From assembly GCA_002373975.1 (NCBI GenBank), contig DFKZ01000056.1, positions 31,077 to 95,076 on the forward strand: a stretch of 64,000 nucleotides of DNA. The letters run 5' to 3'. This document shows, in pieces, positions 29,101 to 37,169 of this stretch. This stretch comes from Lachnospiraceae bacterium UBA3632. Lineage in GTDB: Bacteria > Bacillota > Clostridia > Lachnospirales > Lachnospiraceae. The notes beneath the pieces are model-generated. The model was not told where the DNA came from. It searched no databases and saw only the letters and a program-made list of their open reading frames with translations. Position 1 is the first letter of the stretch, and the number at the start of each line of letters is the position of its first letter. The position numbers and the translations under genes were made by a program.

Positions 29101-30970
29101 AAAAACGGAGGCCCTTGAACGTGCGCTCCATATGGAGGAGGATGCAAACAGGACCAAATCGGAATTCCTGGCCAATATGTCTCATGAGATAAGGACTCCT
29201 ATCAACGCCATCATCGGTATGGACACGATGATCATGAGAGAATCCGGCGAGGCCAATATCAGGAATTATGCTAAGGATATCCACAGCGCAGGAAGAACCC
29301 TCCTTACGCTCATCAATGATATTCTGGATTTCTCAAAGATAGAATCCGGAAAGCTTGAGCTCGTCCTTGGGGAATATGCGCTTTCGACCCTTATTAATGA
29401 TGTTGTCAACATGATAGAGCCTAAGGCCAGAGCCAAGAAGCTCAAGTTTGAAGTAAATGTCAATCCCGAGATACCCAACGGGCTTTACGGCGATGAAGTC
29501 AGGATCGAGCAGATCATGATAAACATCCTTAACAATGCCGTAAAGTATACCGATACGGGCAGCATTTCCTTTGTAGTGGATTACGAAGAAGAAAGCGGCA
29601 CAGGTTCTGTTCTTCTTAAGGTGCGCATCAGTGATACAGGTATAGGGATCAAGGCTGAAGATATAGAAAAGCTGTTTTCGCGTTATGAAAGAATAGATGA
29701 GCAGAGAAACAAGAAGATCGAGGGTACCGGACTCGGAATGAGCATCACCAAGAATCTCCTCGACAAGATGGGAAGCAGCCTTGAAGTGGACAGCACATAC
29801 GGAGTGGGCTCGACCTTCAGCTTTGTGCTCAGCCAGCAGGTAAGATCCCGCGAAAAGATAGGTGATTACAAAGAAAGAGCAGAGCGCAGGGATGTGGTGC
29901 TTTCCGATACGGAAAGATATCATGCTCCCGATGCAAAAGTGCTGGTTGTCGATGATGTGGAGATGAACCTGATCGTTGCGGGCAACCTGCTTAAGAGAGT
30001 ACAGGTTCAGGTTGTGACTGCTCAGAGCGGAAAAGAAGCTTTAGCTCTCTGCGCAGAGAATCAATATGACATCATACTACTGGATTCCATGATGCCCGGA
30101 ATGAACGGCGAGGAGACCATGCAGGCGATCAGAAAGCAATGCCCGCTCAATGCGGAGACGCCTATCATAGTGCTCACGGCACATGCCGTAAAAGGCGCAA
30201 GAGAAGAGTATCTGAGGCTTGGTTACACAAATTACCTTTCAAAGCCCCTCGACGGAAGCAAGCTGGAAGCAATGCTGCAGAGCTATCTGCCGGATGAAAA
30301 GATCATTCTCGTAGATGAGGATACCGATGCTTCCAAAGCGGCGGAGGAAGTATCCGGAGTAAGCACCGAGATCAAGCTTATCTCAGAGATCGAAGGTATC
30401 GATTCCGCAGCCGGTATCGAGACATCGGGAGGAGCTGATGCCTACGGCGTTATCTGCAGGAACTTCCGCGATACAGCCAGGATGCGTATCGATATGATCA
30501 AAGAAAGCTATGAAAAAGAGGAATGGGACAATTACACCATACAGGTACATGCTCTAAAGAGCTCTGCCAGACTAATAGGAGCCTACAAGCTTTCCGAAAA
30601 GGCCCAGGAGCTTGAAACGGCCGGAAGAGAAGGCGAGATCGACACAATTAAGGCTAATACAGAAAGCATCATAAAAGAATACGAATGGTTTTATGACAGG
30701 CTTAATGAGATCTTTGAAAACAGCGGGAAAGCGGAAGCCGATGACAGACCGGAAATAGACCGTGAGGAGCTGAAGGAAAACCTCTCCGAGATGAGAGAAC
30801 TGCTCGAAGCGTTCGATTTTGATACGGCAAAGGAACTTTTCGACACATTCGAAGATTATAGGATGCCTGCGGAATTCAAGGCAACTTACGAAAAAATGAA
30901 GGGTAAAATGGCCGAGCTTGACAGAGACGGAGTGCTTGAACTTATAGACGGAGGAAACGTAAATGCTTGA
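26171..30970 (+). CDS. Hybrid sensor histidine kinase with propeller sensor, receiver and Hpt domain
   Basis: A 1599-residue protein. Residues 1-180 are multi-span and resemble an ECF-type S component (GTIMAAYFEGPIVGAV). A signal-like span (193-216) precedes a two-component regulator propeller (about 218-810) with repeated blades such as GQMWIGTYGGLYRF and DRLWAGTQDSGLTLL. A Y_Y_Y-like domain (about 820-925) and a span (931-955) follow. The kinase core has His1005 in SHEIRTP and an HATPase with ISDTGIGI and GTGLGMS. The receiver has Asp1305 in LLDSMMPG; the Hpt domain has His1460 in VHALKSS. A 70-residue helical tail ends the protein. The ATG at 26171 is chosen over TTG 26165 by its distance to GAGAGGAA. 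No fused DNA-binding domain is present. Confidence 0.9.
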   Translation: MNKWKKRILIIIIALLLNLLGRFVSYKTNCPAYLNICGTIMAAYFEGPIVGAVAAVLSCAVSSIFIRTDWYILVADIVVAVAVGLIAKRNRFFDRFGLIISATAFFAIVRTPVLLIINLSVNGGRTGLMIADGIVDYLNRLDSPLWLQYTTAALFVCFADSLASMLTIFLALDIHRTYKKRKKARMLKQALGGKIALGLALALGSSTFMIPSHSQADNTVSFVEKVYNSENGLVGGCVNDVTMTKDGQMWIGTYGGLYRFNGSKFVLIDNIKAVRSIQALYVDNDDRLWAGTQDSGLTLLNIDMTYVTLDMDTGLPSNSVKCISRDSNGYYYFGTTAGLVYAEYADGNVNIISIDEEAGNIRDLSPSSDGRMVVMSNLGEISSYESGERVAKLNMGSVTPTGINHDGSDRLFVGTDSGTILVYEYYNDSFHVKKNVVTEGLKTIRDFYFDDNGITYITGDNGIGYLDKNDHLTIIESGGFNNSIEHIFKDYQGNLWFTSSRCGLLSLGRSSFTDVFRLCNVKSSVTNAVISWNNRLYVGTNDGLRILDPSVGESFNDESTEFLDGVRIRCMDKDIDGDLLVATYEKGLIEISSGGKTKAYINPEETGKKLRVVKVLNDGTIISSSDAGMVFMKDHRVKHKLILGEDMKGGTVLNILETETGELLCGTDGDGIAVIKDGKLDRYISRESGLPSGVVLRICPDKKTDGYFVLTGSGLCYLDSEYTIREFSMPYYNNFDIATNLTGEMFVFGGAGIYVSNYDSLMKDGGMLSYTLLDSKAGLPGSITSNAWNYVTDFGYAYICGTSGVYLLNLNNYEMKVDDFRTKITNIKRDGVYEDVTQFGAIEIPRGSSRVELGLEINNYTTADPMVSYYLSGVDHEKTFVRSSKLENVSYYDIPYGKHNFVIDVLDEKGRVLSEQIYVISKDRELYETIGFNLYFYIILFTFLAFVVVSIVQGALWSQNRKETDKHEQVVAQLEREKTEALERALHMEEDANRTKSEFLANMSHEIRTPINAIIGMDTMIMRESGEANIRNYAKDIHSAGRTLLTLINDILDFSKIESGKLELVLGEYALSTLINDVVNMIEPKARAKKLKFEVNVNPEIPNGLYGDEVRIEQIMINILNNAVKYTDTGSISFVVDYEEESGTGSVLLKVRISDTGIGIKAEDIEKLFSRYERIDEQRNKKIEGTGLGMSITKNLLDKMGSSLEVDSTYGVGSTFSFVLSQQVRSREKIGDYKERAERRDVVLSDTERYHAPDAKVLVVDDVEMNLIVAGNLLKRVQVQVVTAQSGKEALALCAENQYDIILLDSMMPGMNGEETMQAIRKQCPLNAETPIIVLTAHAVKGAREEYLRLGYTNYLSKPLDGSKLEAMLQSYLPDEKIILVDEDTDASKAAEEVSGVSTEIKLISEIEGIDSAAGIETSGGADAYGVICRNFRDTARMRIDMIKESYEKEEWDNYTIQVHALKSSARLIGAYKLSEKAQELETAGREGEIDTIKANTESIIKEYEWFYDRLNEIFENSGKAEADDRPEIDREELKENLSEMRELLEAFDFDTAKELFDTFEDYRMPAEFKATYEKMKGKMAELDRDGVLELIDGGNVNA

Positions 30971-31727
30971 TAAGAAAGTCTTATTTGTATCGGATAAGGA
31001 GACCTTTATCATAAAATCAATTATGAAAAAGGTTGAGGCACAGGGAGTTGAATGCCAGTTTTCAATACTGGATATAGGCTGTCTTACCCAGATCAAAGAA
31101 AAGATCGGTCCCCTTGTTTACCTATACATAGATGAGAAAAACGATCTTAATGTAAACGGAGTCAATTATCTCAGAGACCTGTGTTTGGACAAGGATTGCG
31201 AGCTCTTTCTTATAGGTTACCAGGATGCATTGGATGAGCTCAGAGAAGGGTCTTTGCAGGGTGCTATAGCCGGAGAATTTGTACGCCCCGTTAACGCAGG
31301 TCAGGTTGCCGAGGTGATACTTGCGGAAGTGTATAAAGAAGCCACTGTCGGTCACAAGAAGCATATCCTTGTTGTCGATGATTCCGGTATGATGCTTTCC
31401 ACAATTAAGAGCTGGCTTGAGGATAAATATAGGATCACACCTGTCAATTCCGCTTTAAATGCCATTACTTTCCTTTCAAAGGAAAAGCCGGATCTGATAC
31501 TATTGGACTATGAAATGCCTGCATGCTCGGGACCCAAGTTTCTTGAGATGATACGGAGCGATCCGGATTGCAGCAGCATTCCGGTAATCTTCCTTACCGG
31601 CCACGATGATTCCGAAAGTGTAAAAAGTGTGCTCTCTTTGAAGCCCGCGGGATACCTTCTTAAATCCCTTCCCAAGGAAAAGATCGTGGAAGAGGTCGAT
31701 GCTTTCTTTGCAAAGCGGAAAGGATGA
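30963..31727 (+). CDS. Double-receiver response regulator (degenerate N-terminal, intact C-terminal receiver)
   Basis: A 254-residue cytoplasmic protein. Residues 1-120 have the alpha/beta pattern of a receiver (KKVLFVSDKETF) but lack the phosphoacceptor motif. Residues 133-254 form a full receiver: acidic pair in LVVDDSGMM, Asp182 in LLDYEMP, Thr in FLTGHDD and Lys in YLLKSLP. No output domain follows. GGAGGA precedes the ATG and the start overlaps the kinase gene by 8 bases. It is the probable phosphotransfer partner of the hybrid kinase; what it acts on is unknown. Confidence 0.87.
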   Translation: MLDKKVLFVSDKETFIIKSIMKKVEAQGVECQFSILDIGCLTQIKEKIGPLVYLYIDEKNDLNVNGVNYLRDLCLDKDCELFLIGYQDALDELREGSLQGAIAGEFVRPVNAGQVAEVILAEVYKEATVGHKKHILVVDDSGMMLSTIKSWLEDKYRITPVNSALNAITFLSKEKPDLILLDYEMPACSGPKFLEMIRSDPDCSSIPVIFLTGHDDSESVKSVLSLKPAGYLLKSLPKEKIVEEVDAFFAKRKG

Positions 31728-31758
31728 TGCGATCACGATTCCGTGACCGGATCTGTGA

Positions 31759-32886
31759 ATGTTTATGAGAGATAATAACGAGGGCAGAGGCGGTTTTTTG
31801 CGGGTAATCGAGATAATATCCCTAATTGCCCTGCTTGCCTTCCTTGCATGGAAATTCGGACCTGCACTCATCCGGAAATTCCGCGGAGAAAGCAGCGTTT
31901 CGTCTGATGCAGGTCCGGAAGCGAACAGTATTACCGGAGGGGATATCATTCTCAGCGAAGAGGAACTGCTGAATAAGTTTGTTACCACGCTTTCCGCAGG
32001 GAAAACATCGGTTAATGTGGGCATGGTCCCTCAGAGCGAGATTGACAGCGTTATCTATAAGGTCTATGATGCGCCGGAATTTTTCTGGCTTGATAATTCA
32101 TACACGATCTCAACCATCGGCGGATATTCCATCGTTAATTTCAAAAAGATATACGAAGATGTCGATGCTAAAAATGCGCAGATAGATAAGGCCTGTGACG
32201 ACTTTTTTGCGGCCTTTCCCGATGATGGTGACGATTTTACCAAAGTAAGATACATCCATGATACCTTATGTGACAGGATAGTTTATAAAGACACGGGAAG
32301 CCTGGATGACCATAATATTTACGGCGCGCTTGTGAAGGGTGAATGTGTCTGCGAGGGATACACCAAGGCTTTTTCTTATCTTCTGGGAAAAAAGGGAATA
32401 AGAAATATTACCTTCAGCGGCACCGCCAACAACGGTGATATCAGCGAAAATCACTCTTGGAACGGCGTGTATATGGATGGGGATCTGTATTATTTCGATG
32501 TCACATGGGACGATCAGGAAGAATACGGAACCATGTATACCTATTTCGGAATGACTTCTGCCGAGATATCCATGAATCATTATTTTGATGAATATCATCA
32601 GGCTGTTCCCGCGGATGCAACTGCGGATAATTATTTTGTTTACAACGGTTATGTGATAGACAGCTATTCCGAGGAAGCGCTGGCTGAGATAATTGCAGAG
32701 CAGGGAAATGTGATAGATGTAAAATGCACCGGGATCGTTCCGTATCAGGATATGACGGTAGCCATCGAAAATCCGATGAAATTTGCACAGGTTCTGTCGC
32801 TGGCCGGGCCGGAATTCGGATTAAAAGACGGTTACAAATATCTGAATGATGACAACACAAAGAGTGTGAGGATATTCCTTGAATAG
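31759..32886 (+). CDS. Membrane-anchored transglutaminase-like protein
   Basis: A 375-residue protein with one N-terminal span (about 15-35). The transglutaminase-like cysteine peptidase core shows Cys198 in CVCEGYTKAF, His232 in ENHSWN and Asp247 in YYFDVTWDD, the normal triad. A domain of about 110 residues follows. Such proteins act at the cell surface, as peptidases or cross-linkers, with unknown substrates. Starts at 31759 or 31765 (ATG); no good Shine-Dalgarno visible. It ends the signalling operon before a convergent terminator. Confidence 0.8.
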   Translation: MFMRDNNEGRGGFLRVIEIISLIALLAFLAWKFGPALIRKFRGESSVSSDAGPEANSITGGDIILSEEELLNKFVTTLSAGKTSVNVGMVPQSEIDSVIYKVYDAPEFFWLDNSYTISTIGGYSIVNFKKIYEDVDAKNAQIDKACDDFFAAFPDDGDDFTKVRYIHDTLCDRIVYKDTGSLDDHNIYGALVKGECVCEGYTKAFSYLLGKKGIRNITFSGTANNGDISENHSWNGVYMDGDLYYFDVTWDDQEEYGTMYTYFGMTSAEISMNHYFDEYHQAVPADATADNYFVYNGYVIDSYSEEALAEIIAEQGNVIDVKCTGIVPYQDMTVAIENPMKFAQVLSLAGPEFGLKDGYKYLNDDNTKSVRIFLE

Positions 32887-32959
32887 TTGCCAAAATACCC
32901 GGGCAGGCGCTCGCCGCATCAGTCAGGATCTTTGCAACGGTTATACCGGGCCAAGAATC

Positions 32960-32990
32960 GAAAAACCGCCGCTTCTGCGACGGTTTTTCT
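32960..32990. terminator. Bidirectional terminator
   Basis: GAAAAACCG (32960-32968) pairs with CGGTTTTTC (32981-32989), with CGC/GCG extending the stem and T-runs readable in both directions. It separates the transglutaminase-like gene from the convergent SDR gene. Confidence 0.85.
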
Positions 32991-33023
32991 TAAAAAGGAT
33001 TTATGTTAATGAAAAGAAGATTA

Positions 33024-33797
33024 TTACATGCAGGTGTATCCGCCGTCAACGGGAAGGATAACTCCGGTTACATAGCTGCTTGCTGGAGATGAAAGGAAGA
33101 TAGCCGCGGAATCGAGTTCGCCTTCATTTCCGTAACGCTCAAGAGGGATCATCGTCTTTGCATTTGCCTGGAAGAAATCGGAATCAAGCGTCTCTTTGGT
33201 AAGAGGAGTGTAGAAGTATCCGGGGCAGATGCAGTTGACATTTATTCCCTTTGCACCCCACTCTGAAGCGAGAGCTCTGGTGAGGTTGACAACGCCGCCC
33301 TTAGCTGCGTGATAAGGAGCAGATCCGAGCACCTTGTTTCCGACCATGCCGTACATGGATGCGATGTTGATGATACGTCCGTACTTTGCGGGGATCATAG
33401 CCTTCTTTGCAACGGCTCTTGCCATCTTGAATGTGCCGAAGAGGTCGATGTTCATCTCGTTGGTGAACATATCATCGGGAACATCCTCAGCCGGGGTGAC
33501 TCCGCCGGTTCCGGCATTGTTGATAAGAATATCGATGCGTCCGAACTTCTCGAGGATCGTATCAATTGCCGCGTTTACTCTGTCGGTGTCGGTGATATCA
33601 CAGGCCACGCCGATAGCTTCCACACCGTACTCCTTGGTGATCTCCGCAGCCACTTCGTCGATAAGATTCTGGCGGCGGGCGAGAGCCACAATGTTTGCAC
33701 CCTGACTTGCAAGTGCCTTTGCCATCTGAACACCGAGCCCTGTGGAGCAACCGGTAACTACGGCAACCTGTCCTTTAAGATCAAAATAGTTCTTCAT
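33024..33797 (-). CDS. Short-chain dehydrogenase (gluconate 5-dehydrogenase / KduD-like)
   Basis: A classical SDR of 257 residues: nucleotide motif TGCSTGLG, NNAG in LINNAGTGG, Ser in INIASMYG, and the YHAAKGG catalytic Tyr-Lys. The N-terminus (NYFDLKGQVAVVTG) and the C-terminus SYVTGVILPVDGGYTC match sugar-acid dehydrogenases that reduce 5-keto-gluconate or 2-keto-3-deoxy compounds. An AGGAGG site precedes the ATG on the minus strand. A cre-like operator and a promoter lie upstream, in agreement with carbon control. Exact substrate not decided. Confidence 0.88.
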   Translation of the reverse strand: MKNYFDLKGQVAVVTGCSTGLGVQMAKALASQGANIVALARRQNLIDEVAAEITKEYGVEAIGVACDITDTDRVNAAIDTILEKFGRIDILINNAGTGGVTPAEDVPDDMFTNEMNIDLFGTFKMARAVAKKAMIPAKYGRIINIASMYGMVGNKVLGSAPYHAAKGGVVNLTRALASEWGAKGINVNCICPGYFYTPLTKETLDSDFFQANAKTMIPLERYGNEGELDSAAIFLSSPASSYVTGVILPVDGGYTCM

Positions 33798-33841
33798 TTG
33801 AAAACCTCCTGATTAATTTAATGTAGTTCGTTGATGGACAT

Positions 33842-33870
33842 ATCATAACAAATAAAAACAGAATTTACAA
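33842..33870 (-). promoter_or_regulatory. Promoter of the SDR gene
   Basis: Read on the minus strand, TTGTAA (33870-33865), a 17-base spacer and TATGAT (33847-33842). Confidence 0.65.
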
Positions 33871-33871
33871 G

Positions 33872-33885
33872 TGTAAACGCTTACA
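33872..33885. promoter_or_regulatory. cre-like / LacI-family operator
   Basis: TGTAAACGCTTACA is a near-perfect inverted repeat that agrees with the CcpA cre consensus at all but its first position. It sits next to the -35 box of the SDR promoter, on its upstream side. Confidence 0.65.
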
Positions 33886-34193
33886 TTTTAGGTTATTTAT
33901 ACATTTTTGACAAATCAGAACTTGGTTTTTAAGTTAAAATACACAAGGAGACAGTCCGTATTATCAAACAGGACCCGTCAGGAACGTTAATACCGGATCG
34001 ATATGTATGTTAGTCTAGCCCGTGTTTTTCATATTAAAATTTGCGCACGGAATGTTAATATTTTTGTTTAATATATGGTGCCTGTTATGTTATAATATCT
34101 AAATACTATTGAATGCCTGTTTCGCGTAATGCAGGCGTTCCTTGAAATAGTAAACCATAACATCAACAATATATTCAGAAGAGAGGTTATCTT
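33886..34193. other. Intergenic region between the SDR gene and the chemoreceptor gene
   Basis: The gene-free stretch is 33798-34193; its SDR-side part is listed separately. This part is AT-rich and contains TTGACA (33907-33912) without a convincing -10 box, and TAAAAT at 33935-33940. Near the chemoreceptor there is an extended -10, TGTTATAAT (34088-34096). A short hairpin, GCCTG with CAGGC, lies around 34113-34134. No known riboswitch signature and no reading frame with a good ribosome site was found. Confidence 0.6.
34088..34096 (+). promoter_or_regulatory. Extended -10 promoter of the chemoreceptor gene
   Basis: TGTTATAAT, an extended -10 without a clear -35 box, about 98 bases upstream of the start codon. 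Confidence 0.5.
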
Positions 34194-35720
34194 ATGGCTC
34201 AGAACACTTACACTGACGACAGAAAGAAAGCAAATGAATTGCTTGCAAAGCTCTCCATTCCCAGGATGAAAAACAAGACGGCCATTATTGAGCAGATAGT
34301 GCTGGTATCCATAATCGGTCTTGCTTACATCATTGAATTTGTTAAGCATAACCGTACTCTTGGGTACACACTTGCGGTAGTGGCACTTTGTTTTGTTCCT
34401 GCGGTGGTTTCGATCATTGTTTACAATCGCAACAAGGACACCGAGCAGGGAGTTATGAGGACGATCGGTATAGGCTTTACCTTACTGTACGGATTTGTGC
34501 TGTTTACCGCAGCCAACGATCATGTATATGTATATGTGATGCCGATGCTGATCATTCTGCTTCTCTTTAACGAGATGACGTTCATTACGGTAATAGGTGT
34601 CGGCGCAATAGTTTTCAATATTATTTCGGTGCTTATCAATATATTAGTCAATCACCGCACCGAGACAAGCGATATCACTTCGTATGAGATTCAGGTGCTG
34701 GTCACGATAGTATGCGCTATATTCTTTATCGTAGTGAGCAAGATAACCAGCAATATTTCCGATATCCGTGCCGCAAGGCTGAGTCTGGAAAAGGATAAGG
34801 CCGATGAGCTCCTTGCCAGAGTGCTTGACGCCACAAACGATATGGCTTCCAATATCGAAACCGTTGAAGGAAAGATTGCCGAGCTTAATGATTCCATGGG
34901 CAGGACAGTCGATTCCATGTCTGAAGTATCCAGCGGAACGAATGAGTCGGCTGAGGCTATCCAAAGGCAGCTGGTAAAGACGGAAGAGATCCAGGGATAT
35001 ATCGAATCTGTCCAGAATGCTACAGTTGTTATCGGTGAAAGCATGGAAAACACCATGAATGCCATAGACCAGGGTGATGCGCAGGTCAGAAATCTTAATA
35101 AGCTCACCGCTGAGTCGGATAAAGCCGGTGCAGAGGTTGCAGAGGCACTTGCATCCTTCAGTGAGATGGCAGGCCAGATGAACACCATCACCGACCTGAT
35201 CAAGAGTGTCGCTTCCCAGACCAGTCTTCTTGCGCTCAATGCTTCCATCGAGGCAGCGCGTGCGGGAGAAGCGGGCAGAGGTTTTGCGGTTGTTGCCTCC
35301 GAGATCTCTAATCTGGCAGCACAGACCACCAAGGCTACGGGAGATATCACCGAGCTTATCGGCAAGATCGTTGGTCAGACGGACGGAATGATCTCCAGCA
35401 TCGACAATCTGCTTGAAGGCAACAAGCAGCAGACCGAGAGCGCCGAAAAGACATCCGAGAGCTTCGAGGATATCGCTCAGAATATCGATCAGATCCGTCA
35501 TGAATCCGATGAACTCAATAAGATCGTTAAGCTGCTTGCAAGCTCCAATAAGGAGATCATCGATTCCATCCAGACGATATCCGCCATCACTGAGGAAGTC
35601 AGCGCACATTCCAGCGAGACTTACAACGCAAGTGAGGATAATCAGCGCACCATCGATGAGGTTAAGAATATTGTGGAGATCATCAGCGCCGATTCAGATA
35701 AATTAAAGAATGCAGAGTGA
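34194..35720 (+). CDS. Methyl-accepting chemotaxis protein, multi-span sensor, no HAMP
   Basis: A 508-residue chemoreceptor. The N-terminal 190 residues form about six membrane spans with short loops and no large exported domain, so it may sense a membrane or intracellular signal. The cytoplasmic helical bundle carries the conserved hairpin tip SLLALNASIEAARAGEAGRG at about residues 343-362 and a FAVVASEI segment. No HAMP linker is evident. Ribosome site GAGAGG. No other chemotaxis or flagellar genes are in the window; coupling to type IV pili or flagella cannot be decided. Confidence 0.9.
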   Translation: MAQNTYTDDRKKANELLAKLSIPRMKNKTAIIEQIVLVSIIGLAYIIEFVKHNRTLGYTLAVVALCFVPAVVSIIVYNRNKDTEQGVMRTIGIGFTLLYGFVLFTAANDHVYVYVMPMLIILLLFNEMTFITVIGVGAIVFNIISVLINILVNHRTETSDITSYEIQVLVTIVCAIFFIVVSKITSNISDIRAARLSLEKDKADELLARVLDATNDMASNIETVEGKIAELNDSMGRTVDSMSEVSSGTNESAEAIQRQLVKTEEIQGYIESVQNATVVIGESMENTMNAIDQGDAQVRNLNKLTAESDKAGAEVAEALASFSEMAGQMNTITDLIKSVASQTSLLALNASIEAARAGEAGRGFAVVASEISNLAAQTTKATGDITELIGKIVGQTDGMISSIDNLLEGNKQQTESAEKTSESFEDIAQNIDQIRHESDELNKIVKLLASSNKEIIDSIQTISAITEEVSAHSSETYNASEDNQRTIDEVKNIVEIISADSDKLKNAE

Positions 35721-35786
35721 GGAAAGTCTGCATATAAGAAGCTCCCCAAATAGGGAAGCCGTATATCAAGAGGAGATTATGAAAAA

Positions 35787-37157
35787 ATGAAACACACAGA
35801 CATTAAAGAGATTTTCGATGCGCCGAAATTCGGTGAGGAGGTTACGGTCTGCGGATGGGTCCGCACATCGCGCGATTCCAAGAACGTGGCCTTTATCGAG
35901 CTCAACGACGGAACAAGCCTCAAGCATCTTCAGATAGTGCTTGATAAGGCAAGCGGTATTGAGTTCCCGGATGAAGCATTTAAGCTGGGAGCATCACTTA
36001 AAGTGGTCGGTAAAGTTGTAGAGGGAAGGGACAGTGTTCCCGAGATCAACGCTGCAGAGGTTACGGTATTAGGCGTATGTCCTCCGGATTATCCTCTCCA
36101 GAAAAAGCGTCATACTCTTGAGTTCCTGCGCACCATGCCTCATCTCCGCACCAGGACGAACACCTTCAACGCGGTACTTCGCGTGCGCAGCGTGCTGGCA
36201 GCCTCTATTCATGAGTATTTCCAGAGCCACAACTATGTATATCTGAACACTCCTCTTATCACCGGCAGCGACTGTGAAGGCGCAGGTGAAATGTTCCAGG
36301 TTACCACCATCGGATATTCCGACAAATACAAGAGTGCTGAAGAGTATTATGCAGATGATTTCTTCGGAAAAAGAGCGGGTCTTTCCGTTTCCGGTCAGCT
36401 CGAGGGAGAGATGGGTGCCCTTGCAATGGGTAAGATATACACCTTCGGTCCTTCCTTCAGAGCTGAGAATTCCAACACCCCCAAGCATCTTGCAGAGTTC
36501 TGGCATGTTGAGCCCGAGGTGGCATTTGCAGAACTTCCCGATGTGATCGAGATCGCTGAGGATATGCTTAAGTTCGTTATCGGCGCCGTGCTTGAAAAGT
36601 GCCCCAAGGAGATGGAGTTCTTTGACAAGCATTTCGAGGAAGGCCTTATCGACAGACTTAAGGATCTTATCTCCCATGATTTTGCCACCTGCACTTACAC
36701 CGAAGCTATAAAGCTTCTTAAGGAATCGGGCGAGAACTTTGTATACCCCGTTGAGTGGGGCGTAGACCTTCAGACCGAGCATGAGAGATATATCTCCGAG
36801 AAGGTGTTTAAGCGCGCGGTATTTGTTACCGATTATCCCAAGGAGATCAAGTCATTCTACATGAAGCAGAATCCCGACGGAAAGACTGTTGCGGCGGTTG
36901 ATCTGCTTGTTCCCGGCGTAGGCGAGATTATCGGAGGCAGTGAGAGAGAAGCCGATTATGACAAGCTTGTGGCTGCCATGAACGAGAGGAAGATGAATCT
37001 TGATCTTTACAGTGATTATCTCGATCTCAGAAAGTACGGATCGGTTCCTCACGGAGGATTTGGGCTCGGATTTGAGAGACTTATCATGTACGTTACCGGA
37101 GTGCAGAATATCAGAGACGTGATACTGTTCCCGAGGACTGTGGGAAGTATCAGATAG
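35787..37157 (+). CDS. asnS: Asparaginyl-tRNA synthetase
   Basis: A class IIb synthetase of 456 residues charging tRNA-Asn. N-terminal OB-fold anticodon-binding domain (VCGWVRTSRDSKNVAFIELND), the segment LRTMPHLRTRTNTFNAVLR, class II motif 2 (FGPSFRAENSNTPKHLAEFW) and motif 3 (GFGLGFERLIMYVTG). These distinguish AsnRS from AspRS. The next gene, asnA, makes asparagine and starts 12 bases later, so product and its charging enzyme are coordinated. No T-box was seen in the 66-base upstream gap. Confidence 0.96.
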   Translation: MKHTDIKEIFDAPKFGEEVTVCGWVRTSRDSKNVAFIELNDGTSLKHLQIVLDKASGIEFPDEAFKLGASLKVVGKVVEGRDSVPEINAAEVTVLGVCPPDYPLQKKRHTLEFLRTMPHLRTRTNTFNAVLRVRSVLAASIHEYFQSHNYVYLNTPLITGSDCEGAGEMFQVTTIGYSDKYKSAEEYYADDFFGKRAGLSVSGQLEGEMGALAMGKIYTFGPSFRAENSNTPKHLAEFWHVEPEVAFAELPDVIEIAEDMLKFVIGAVLEKCPKEMEFFDKHFEEGLIDRLKDLISHDFATCTYTEAIKLLKESGENFVYPVEWGVDLQTEHERYISEKVFKRAVFVTDYPKEIKSFYMKQNPDGKTVAAVDLLVPGVGEIIGGSEREADYDKLVAAMNERKMNLDLYSDYLDLRKYGSVPHGGFGLGFERLIMYVTGVQNIRDVILFPRTVGSIR

Positions 37158-37169
37158 GAGAATAACACA

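Noticed and set aside
33930..34193. Possible c-di-GMP riboswitch upstream of the chemoreceptor gene
   Set aside because: The GEMM consensus elements were looked for and not found.
34644..35609. 321-codon antisense frame opposite the chemoreceptor
   Set aside because: A shadow of the repetitive helical receptor code; no ribosome site and no recognisable domain.
35721..35786. Possible T-box or terminator upstream of asnS
   Set aside because: Only a weak TCCC/GGGA hairpin is present and the gap is too short for a T-box.
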